Shown: positions 55,361 to 64,000 of the stretch, in pieces
Layout of the letters: the number at the start of each line of letters is the position of its first letter
Position numbering within the stretch: position 1 is the stretch's first letter
Source of the DNA: Nelumbo lutea
Taxonomy: Eukaryota; Streptophyta; Magnoliopsida; Proteales; Nelumbonaceae
Assembly (NCBI GenBank): GCA_022828595.1
Contig: JAKGHH010000005.1
Coordinates: 54,865,655-54,929,654 of the forward strand
Reading direction: 5' to 3'
Length of the DNA stretch: 64,000 nt
The notes under the pieces: model-generated
The model's database searches: none
Seen by the model: only the letters and a program-made list of their open reading frames with translations
Told to the model about the DNA's origin: nothing
Translations under genes and position numbers: made by a program

Positions 55361-56819
55361 CAATCGCTGTGGATAGATGGCATTGCTTTAATAAGTCATC
55401 AAGAAAATGCACATGCTAAACAAGTTCAATTGTTTCATATCTATCAGTTTTTAACCCAACTGATACACCAAATAACAAGAGATAGGAGGAAAGCCCATTT
55501 TCAGGGAGTAGCACACCAAGGAATCCAACTTGATGTTAGAGTTTCGCCTTGTTGGATCAATAATAGCCTTTCAAAATTTTACTTTTACATTTAAAATATA
55601 ATGTGGTTAGTCTTTTTTTTTTTTGGACGAAATTTGTTCTATGGGAAAGAATTTAAGCCCCATAACTCTTGAAGTATTCATACATCAGTTTTAAAGGGCG
55701 ACGGATATGCTAAATACTAGGATTTAGGAGGTTTCTATGCAGTCCGAAGGAGCTGGGGGAAAAATTGTATACATCGGACTGGGCTACTTATCACGAGTGA
55801 ATACGCCAGTGTTTAATGTCGGCCCCATTTGTACTGAACACTGTGTGATAACTAACCCAACCCAGTGTACATGATTTTGTCTCCGGCTAACCTGGGCTTG
55901 TTTCTATGAGTTTAAACATTAGAACCCCTTTATAGGGGTGCAATTTGGACAGGTTTAAATTAGAATTTTGTCAAAATTTGAATGGGCCAGATCAAAAACC
56001 CGGGCCTAATACAAGATAAAATCATTAAATCAGGTATCCAACTTGTACTACTAATCACACAGTTTGAAAACTACCAATATGCAGCTTTTGTATATTGCAA
56101 GTATCAATGCTTTGAAGTTTGAATCATGCCCCGAGTCCTTAACATCGTTAAATAAAGCCTAAATAAGCCCCCTTTCATGGGCATTTTCAAATCAAATGAA
56201 GACCCTACAAGCCCCTCCATAATCCTTTGTTTTTGAAAGTTAATACACTGAGCAATAGTGGTCTAAAGTGGAGACCCCACTTTCACGACATACTCAGAAA
56301 ATTATATATAGATATCTATCTTTTTCTGACTATCATTTAGTATCACGTGCAATGCACATGCCTTCCCACTTGTTCACCATAAAAGATTAACAATCTAGAA
56401 TCTAAAAAGGAAAAAAATATAGATAGTAATTATCATTAAATGTAATATTTATATTTTGAGAAGTAGATGTAGATTGTAATAATAACAAAGCGGATCAATT
56501 ATTATACTAATAAATACGGTGTTAGGCAAATGGCTTATTTTGTTCAAAAGATAAAAAGTATTAAGGAAAATCAATAATTTATTTTTGGATAGAAAGGAGG
56601 ATAAATAATTATACTACTAAATAGGAAGGACAAAATTGCCACTGTGACATCAAGATATAACTAATTTCATCTTCTTTTTATATTAGGTAATTAGAATATA
56701 GAAATTTACATGATTCTTCTAAGCCGGGAAAATTTTCAATCCAAGGCTTGGCTATGATGTGAGGCTGATTTGGATTTTGGAGTGAGGGAGTTAATATGTT
56801 GTCAATCTGGAGGTCCTCT

Positions 56820-56859
<40 letters not shown>

Positions 56860-57087
56860 CATCCATCACTACAAATGAGGGGACATCTATAATTGAATTC
56901 TCTACGCAAACTCTTGTGGTGCAAAATACTTCAAATTGTTTCAAAGCAGCTAGCTGGAAAAATGTAAAAATACCTTACTTTTATAAAGAGAAAATGTTCA
57001 AAGCATTGGAATTAATTGTATTTTTACAAAACGTTATGTCAAGCTCTTGCGAAGGGAAATTGTATATTTTGGCTTGACTTGACCCAT
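55361..57087. other. Intergenic, nothing recognised but a microsatellite
   Basis: A (CT)n run lies at 56824-56853. No gene. The 88- and 93-codon frames here run through that repeat. Confidence 0.45.
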
Positions 57088-57090
57088 TAA

Positions 57091-57218
57091 GGCTGCATTT
57101 GGCATTCCTTATTTTAGGGATTCATCTTCCTTTTACAGTTAAAAACTCAGTTTTCATAAAGGCATTTCAACTGTAAAAAGGAGATAAATCCTTAAAATAA
57201 GGACTGCCAAATGCAGCC
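57091..57218. mobile_element. Tourist-like foldback MITE (128 bp)
   Basis: Almost the whole element is an inverted repeat: GGCTGCATTTGGCATTCC at the left, with its near complement ending CCAAATGCAGCC at the right. TAA flanks both ends (57088-57090 and 57219-57221). Confidence 0.8.
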
Positions 57219-57399
57219 TAAATTCTGTCCTTTTTAAATCAGGAAGGGATGGATGTTTCGATTTATCCTTTCTTCACCCTGGTAAAAAGACTCCCTTCCA
57301 TCATGCTTCATCTGTCTCCATGGATCGTTCTTCTTGGTGCTCTTCTCATCCATGCCATTTGCCAAACAGCTTAAACTCACCAGGAAACATTACATTTAA

Positions 57400-57496
57400 G
57401 TTATGTTTGGTTTGAAGGAAAAGGTAGAGAAGCCTATACAAATTTTGTAAAGATTTTCTTTCCTTTCCTTCTCCTACTTTTTCCCAGATACAGCCT
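57400..57496. mobile_element. Tourist-like MITE (about 97 bp)
   Basis: 'gttatgtttggtttgaagg' at the left resembles the TIR of 57820-57916; the right end 'cagatacagcc' is a weak complement. TAA lies on both sides. The left half also occurs alone at about 12379-12420. Confidence 0.5.
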
Positions 57497-57819
57497 TAAT
57501 TCCATCTAAAACAATTCAGTCTCTCCATGTAGGTTACTGGTCTTGATTGTTTATAATTGATTTTTACTTTTCTGCTTTTTCGATTCTTGTATTGGATTGG
57601 GAGTGAGAGGGTAAGGTTTTTATGTTCTATTGTAGGGTTTTGGGGCAAGGTGTGCTGCTACATCCTCCCTGTTTGGATTCATCTCCCTTTTGATAATGGT
57701 TAATAAAATTTTAGATAATGGCCCTTTCATCTAAAGCATATAAAATAATAACTAGAGGATTATATAATAAATATTAAAGGTTTGAAATTAGTATTTGTAA
57801 GTTAATAGTTGTAACTTAA

Positions 57820-57916
57820 GGCTGTATTTGGTTTGAAGGAAAAGATAAGGAAACCCATACAAACCTTGTATGTGTTTCCCTACCTTTTCTTTCAAACCAA
57901 ACACTGAAGCACAGCC
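57820..57916. mobile_element. Tourist-like MITE (97 bp)
   Basis: GGCTGTATTTGGTTTGAAGG at the left, with its imperfect complement at the right ending CACAGCC, and TAA on both sides (57817-57819 and 57917-57919). Confidence 0.72.
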
Positions 57917-58214
57917 TAAAGGTTCTTGCACTCTACTTCTTTTGATCTGTGTTGGCACCATTGTCATATTGTCATGCATAGGGGAGGTTTAGATAAAATA
58001 AAGGGATAAGTGGACTCCAATCCACCTCAGAAATCTGAATTGCAGTCCTCTCCTAGTCTACTAGTAGTCCCCCCTCCCATAAAATGCATCCTTTCCATGA
58101 ATTTGACATCAATCCACGGGCAGGATTCAGTCCACCCCTAGAAATCTTAACTCCACCTTAGGGGTGAACTGAACTATAAAAACCCCTAAAATAAACCACC
58201 CTAATTGTCAATTA

Positions 58215-58340
58215 AGGGGTATCGCCAATGTGAATGGTTTTATTTTCTAAAACAAAAACAATTGCGACATCTGTGAAAACGTTCAATTTTCTGGAACATA
58301 AGAAAAAACACTTCTGAATTGGTGAAAATGTATTGTTTTT
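58215..58340. mobile_element. MITE of the 'CCAATGT' family, partial
   Basis: The left arm 'cgccaatgtgaatggtttta' followed by 'ttctaaaacaaaaacaattg' matches the right arm of 1499-1623 in reverse. The right arm is decayed. Confidence 0.45.
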
Positions 58341-58544
58341 ATTTGATATGACAGTACAACATTTCCTAATCAATAAAAGTGGTAACTAATCAGGTGGTAT
58401 TCATTAAAATTCAACCAAGGGAGGGTTTGATTGGTCAAAGATCTTATTTACCCCAATAATAATAATGTACAAAGACAAATACAAGGTTTAGAAAAAACAT
58501 ATACAAGTAAAATTTGCATTAGTCCCAAATTGATGAACCTAAGA

Positions 58545-58808
58545 CAAAGGTTTTTAAAACTGGAGTGGATAGGAGACCGGTTCCTTGGTTGAACGGACGG
58601 CCTATTCTGACTTAAAAAAATAAAAATAACTAAAACTCATTGTCTGTATCAATGTTTCGATGGTTCAACCACCTGAGTCAGCGAATTGCTAACCAAATCA
58701 ATGGTTTTTAACTAAAAAACGGATTTAGGGTAAAATGGATTCGATTAACTGAATGGTTTCTGGTTTTTCCGATCTGACTGTTTGGTCCAGTTCGATTTTC
58801 AAAACATG
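58545..58808. mobile_element. MITE of the CAAGGTTTT family (264 bp)
   Basis: CAAAGGTTTTTAAAACTGG at the left and GATTTTCAAAACATG at the right match the other two copies. The flanks share 'cctaa' but do not align as a clean 8-bp duplication. Confidence 0.6.
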
Positions 58809-61800
58809 CCTAAAAACAATATTATACAAATACAAAAAAAAAAAAAAAAGATTTTGTGGTTTATGATGTTAGAAATGTATGATACCGAAGAGCTATGTCC
58901 AATAGAAACCCTATGCGAACCTTGTTGAATGCCACTGATTAATTACTAGTTAGTACCTTTATGATATCCGTGTCTCTCCGCTATCATAGTGCATATATAA
59001 ACATGTAGCTGTAGCTAGCATATTTATTTCTTGAGATTAAATGCAAGCATAGATCAGATATTTAGTTTAAATTGTACTGAGCTTCTTTTGCTAGTACTAT
59101 TGTGATGCGAAAACACCTAGAAGCTTCACTGAGTGTACGAGTCAAAGAAATAGACTTTGCCGTTTAATTGTGTATTAGATTAGATTAAATTAAATTAACT
59201 TGTTATATGTAGTACAATATATAATTGTAGTGATCAGAAAACTCTTAGAAGCTTCACTTCATGGATACAGCCATGACAATAATCTCAATCCACCCACAAT
59301 GAGCACTCTGATCATAGTAATTAAAATTATTAATATAATACATCTTCCTAACGATAGTTTGGAAATTACAACTATCATGGAAATTACAATCTGCTGACTG
59401 TGTATGTATGCGTGAGTCACTAGTCACTACCAAGCATATTATTAGCAAGAAATCTATAATAGAGTAAGGGCCTACTTAGGCTTGTCACTCCTTCCAATGA
59501 ACAGTACTGCTAGCAATTGTTGTCTACTAGGCACCCTGGACTTAAATCTTGAAGCTTTGTGCCCTATTATATAGTGGAGTCCTTGCCAGCCCTATTTACG
59601 TCATGTCAATGGGTTTTATGTACATCTTATCACTAATCCCATTAAAGTACAGCATCTTGTTTATGTTCATGTAGGAGCCAAAGCAGCATGGGAATACCAA
59701 CAAAGAAATATAGTGGAGGCGTGTGCAAGTAAATGATAAATATCCCAATTTCTAATGACTAGTATAACAAGTATTAACCTTTTTACTTTTATGACATGCA
59801 TTGAAACCAAGGTATATAACAAGTCTTATGCTAAGGCCAAGTGCGTTTTGGCTAGGGCTTATATGCTTATTATCCTTAAGAAAAATTTACTGTCCAACAT
59901 TTGTGAATGGTAGAACTTGCTAGAGCTTGCACATGGATGATACGGTGATCTACATATATGAAAATCTCTTTTTCTTCTCTGCACTTTAGGCAGGCAAATA
60001 CCTAATCTTTTAAAATGTAATTCCAATTAAGAGAATAATGCAATTTCACTGATAAATGATGCTTAGTTTGGAAGGAGGACAAATACAAATATGTAGTGGA
60101 ATCTTCTTCTATTTTCAAAGTAAACTGCCGAGACTGGAATTAGATCTCTAAAGTTGCCCTAAATTGTACTTTTCCATTGTTGCTTTCTCATCTTTCTTTC
60201 TTTCTTCTTTGGTTATGGATTAGAGTGAACTGAACAGTTACCAATAGAATTTCTTTTTTTTGCTGCCAAGTCCAAAGGCATAAAATGAAAAGCATTTGTA
60301 CCAGAATTTTGACCATGGACTATGAGCTAAGAGAAAATATCTCTTAAGGTGCACTCTTTTTTTCTGATTTTGACAGGGAAAAAATTGGTAAATGGGATTT
60401 TGATTCTCATTGATCATGAAATCCATGTTCTTTTATCAGATTTATATAGGGACCATGGAAAGTTTAATTTCCTAGGCATTACTTACATGGGTAATTGATA
60501 CTCATCGCATAGGTGGATAAATAACTTTCCCACATGGAAGGAAAGTTACTAAATAGTAAATAAAAGAACATGGGTAAATGCATGATAAGTCCTTCCTAGA
60601 AAACAATAACCTGGATAAGTATATTTACTTGGGTAAATAACATACCCAAAAGCTAATGGGGCCTTAGGAGAAAGTGATATTTTGTAACTGGGTCATTATA
60701 TAAAACCATAGAGTAAAAGTATTATTCCTTATTTAACATAGAAATTTGTAGGGATATGCCCCTCCAAAACTCCATGCTTCCCAGTTCCGACATCTTGATC
60801 AATGTTCCCTCCAAAACTCCTCGGTTATCTCTTTGTGTCAATGAGGTTTTCACATAATCTTGATCAGTAATTAAGTAGATAGCAATAGCATGATGAGAAA
60901 CCTGCTTGGCCCAGGCCTACATTACAAAACCATTCATGCACCACCCACGGGTCAGGCTGACCCCTGAGCCCCATCAACCATCATAGTGTTTAGATTGTTC
61001 AACTCTGTCAGTTGTTACCAGAAATGCTGTCAGAAAGCAGAGATCAGATGGGACGGTCAAACCAGTGAATCTTGATTAACTAACCGATTAAACCATTAAA
61101 CGGGCGACCCAATTAGCTTTCCAATTGATCAGAGAATATCAATTTGGTAGGGCAAAAAAAGCACAAGTGCAGCACAAAAATTTACTTTTGTTCCTCTAAT
61201 TGGGGCTTGTTTTGTAACCCTAATAATAGAGAATAACTACCATTCACAGTGTACAAAGGTTCTTGTCCTTTTTCCATGTGCAAACTCAGGAGATGCCAAT
61301 TTATGTAAGGAAGCAATGTTCTGGAAGCCAGAGAGGGGGCATCAGAGTATCAGACTGCTAGGGTTTGTGTTTCCATCAATCGTGGTCCAAAAACGGTTTA
61401 CGGTTCTACCGTTTTCACATCTGAAAATCAAAATCACTAATTACTAGAAGCACAAGAAGTCAAAACTCTTATGATATGGGTTTGGGTGAATCAAAATCAT
61501 ATCGGACTGGACGTTGACCCAACCTGGTTTACGGCTCCCGTGGCTGTTGAACAGTCTAACCCATCCGGGTCCGGCCCAGGTCCAGGTCTCAGAAGATTGC
61601 AAGAAAGTGCCAACAAGAAAACCTTAGAGGGAAGCACAAACGATTCAAATAAAAGGTTGAGAGATCAGAAGAGACAAATTGACATGGTTTGTCTCATGCA
61701 TGGAAAGAGACTCAAAAGCTCTAAAAGTCAAAAGCTGAATATTATAAACTTCTTAGTTCAACCCAACCCAACCCAAACTGTTCTCAAATCTTCTCTCAAT

Positions 61801-64000
61801 CAAAAAAAAAAAGGAAAAAAAATGTTAAAAAGATCCAATCCAACGGCTATGCTGACATCAATTTCAAAGGACCCACACTCAAAATCTCTACCCTATTGCC
61901 TATTGTCTCCCTATAAACACTATAAACCCATTTTGCCTTAATTAATTAACCTATTCTTCTTCCAACAGAAGAGCTGTTTGGCATTTTATTTACTTCTCAT
62001 TTTTATTCATTTGTTTGTTAGTTTGCAGAACACGGAAGCGTGTGACATCCTGTCAAAGTGGCCACACCCCACAGGAAAACGCTTGTTGGTGAGGACTTCA
62101 GCCTTCAGCTATGAGAGTAGGAAAGCCAAACGCATCCTTGGGCGTTGCTTGTCGGGGACTAAAAAAAAGAGAAAAGAAAAGGAGAAAAACCAAAAAATCA
62201 CAGCGTAGCATTAACTGTGTTCATCAAATGCGTGTTAAAGCTTATCCTTTTACTGCCACATCAGAAGTGGACGTGAGAGAGACGCGTTTTCTATAAGTAA
62301 TTCTCTCCTACCAACCGTTGTAGGTTGTCATTTGTAGCAGCACATGGAAGCCTCTTCAGTCCATGACGCTGCCTAGGCCAAAATTGGGCTTTGATTGGCT
62401 TCACCATGGCCCATGTCGGCCCCATCCTACATTGACAACTCATAGACCACCCACACCCCCACCCTTGGACCCAACCCCCCTCAACCCAACTTGGCATGCT
62501 CACGTGTTGCTGATTCACTGGGCGTGACAGCGGCCCCTCCGGTCCCACCTAAACCCCCTTTTTTTGAATCTCGATCATTAAATTGGCATTTAGTCGTTCC
62601 CAACGAACAATCAACCGATCGGGCAATCGCAGCCATTGAAGCAAACATCCAACGGCCATAAGAGAAAGACACCTCGGCTGAGATAGGCAGAGAGGGAAAG
62701 AGATTCTTGTTATTGCCAGCCAGACCTAGGATTAGTCGACATGGATGACACATGATTAAGTGGGAAATGGGAATTAGGTTCCCCCCATAGACATCTAAAA
62801 TTAAGGGGGGGAGTGTATATATACAAGAAGGGGGGGGGGGGTGTCACGTGCTGACCATGTTACAGTACACCTTGTCCACATGTGGCTCATCAAATGGGAA
62901 TTTGGGGGAGCATCATACGGCTACGAAAGTTCCAAATCACCATAGATTTCGTACGTTTTATTTTTTAATTGAAAATAGCTTTATTTTTAATTCCCAGAGA
63001 CAGATAGGCTTCCAAGGAAAGATAGATGGTTAGATGCTTTTACCCGTTAAAAGGGAAAAAACATAAAAAGGAGAAAAAAAAAAGGATTTTCGGTGGCATC
63101 TCCTCTTCATCAACTTGAAAAAGCTGCCACCGAAGCTTTTTAAGGAGTCGACATAAAACTAACTGATCTAAAAATAAAAACAATAAATAAATTAATTAAT
63201 AAATAGTTGGAGGAGAAACAATAGAAAATTATTAATTAATTAATTGTAACGTGCCACTCTGCCCTAAAAATAGAAATAAACGTGCCACTTAGGATTGACG
63301 TTCACCCTTTACCGACCTACCACTCCTTCGCTTTTCAGCTCAAATTACTGGAATGCCCTTGAGGCAAATGCATGCATGTTACTGCTGGATCGATAAAGCT
63401 TGGATCTTTTTGGTTGACAAATAAGCCCTTGAAACAAATGAGAAAACCCACTTTCAAGGGTATGGTTGAGCACTTAATGCACAATTAATTCACTCCTTAT
63501 CATACTCTTGGGCACTAAATGAGGTGTCTTCATCATTTGGGTAATGAAATCAATGAATCCAAAATGCTAAATTTTGTTAAATTAAAAAGATAAGGTATAG
63601 AAATCGAAGAAAAGAGAAAGAAATGCCATTTTCATATATGCAGAAATAATTCATGAAATAACTGCACCACTAAGAAATAGTTTGAAAGGAGATCAGATCT
63701 ACTACCCATAAAATGTTTTTCATATCCTATCCACAAGGCACTACAGTTGCTCATTGAGAATATCTCTCCGTTTGTATGTTGTCATTCATAAAAAAAAATT
63801 CTCGATATATGACTAATTTTTCGATCTGAATTCATCTGAAAGACAAGAAGGGAAATATCGAATAATTGGCAAATCACCCAAAAGGTGATTGCATAATTTG
63901 TGAAGACAATGAATTCGGATTCCATAATGTATTTTAGACAGCAGAGTAGGTTGCATTCAAACTACATTGATTACAGGCTTGAAAATTAGAAGTAAGATCT
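58809..64000. other. Long stretch without a recognised gene
   Basis: No coding exon, RNA gene or transposon was recognised. Points seen: TATA-like 'ctataaacactataaaccc' near 61911-61929; a G-box CACGTG at 62845-62850 just after a G run; a 10-bp perfect stem TTCGGTGGCA/TGCCACCGAA (63089-63098 and 63125-63134); TTAAT-rich runs near 63180-63245. Part of 61.9-64 kb could be the upstream region of a gene beyond the window, but that is only inference. Confidence 0.4.

Noticed and set aside
61471..61941. Open frame of 156 codons
   Set aside because: No domain, irregular composition, no splice-compatible neighbours or homolog that I recognise; it runs into promoter-like AT-rich sequence.
61978..62208. 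Frame beginning with a hydrophobic, signal-peptide-like stretch (MAFYLLLIFIHLFVSL)
   Set aside because: The hydrophobic part comes from a T-rich intergenic tract and the rest is Lys/Arg-rich low complexity; no family was recognised.

Overview
The window looks like nuclear DNA of a flowering plant. It is AT-rich, carries interrupted genes with GT-AG introns, a plastid-targeted fibrillin gene, a cytosolic-type tRNA-Leu gene, plant-type LTR retrotransposons primed by initiator tRNA-Met, and many small inverted-repeat elements. The species cannot be told from the sequence alone. No bacterial, viral or organellar segment was recognised.

Three protein-coding genes can be supported. (1) ISY1 (4354-5241, +) is a single-exon CDS for a spliceosome (NineTeen complex) factor, with a probable 5'UTR intron. 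(2) A seven-exon fibrillin gene of the FBN5/PAP7 type (14829-13263, -) encodes a 274-residue plastid protein; all exon junctions keep frame. (3) LSM3 (37786-27319, -) has three short exons (117, 96 and 81 bp) spread over 10.5 kb and encodes a complete 97-residue Sm-like protein. Its two introns have filled with transposons. An intact tRNA-Leu(CAA) gene lies at 12242-12325. ISY1 and LSM3 both act in mRNA splicing (LSM3 also in mRNA decay), but they are 22 kb apart and nothing suggests a functional cluster.

The rest is almost all mobile DNA. 0-12 kb: the right end of an hAT element, foldback elements, a MULE-type element, ISY1, a 2.2-kb LTR retrotransposon and a 1.35-kb solo LTR built largely of minisatellites. 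12-19 kb: tRNA, a near-perfect 50-bp hairpin, FBN5 and hAT/Tourist-type MITEs. 19-24.5 kb: two related Helitron-like elements in the same orientation, each carrying the same old hAT insertion. 27-38 kb: LSM3 with a second copy of the 2.2-kb LTR element, SINEs, RTE and L1 LINE remnants and two hAT MITEs in its introns. 38-41 kb: a full-length but dead hAT transposon 171 bp upstream of the LSM3 start codon. 47-51.7 kb: a complete but decayed Copia element. 53-59 kb: more MITEs. 59-64 kb: no recognised gene.

The most interesting object is the 2.2-kb LTR retrotransposon, present twice (6384-8550 and 28931-31073). Between perfect-TSD LTRs it keeps only the start of gag and the last residues of a Ty3-type pol. 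The middle is a cDNA-like, intronless piece of a host tetratricopeptide-repeat gene. Both copies share two in-frame stop codons inside the captured gene, so the family seems to have moved in trans from a master copy that no longer coded for a full TPR protein.
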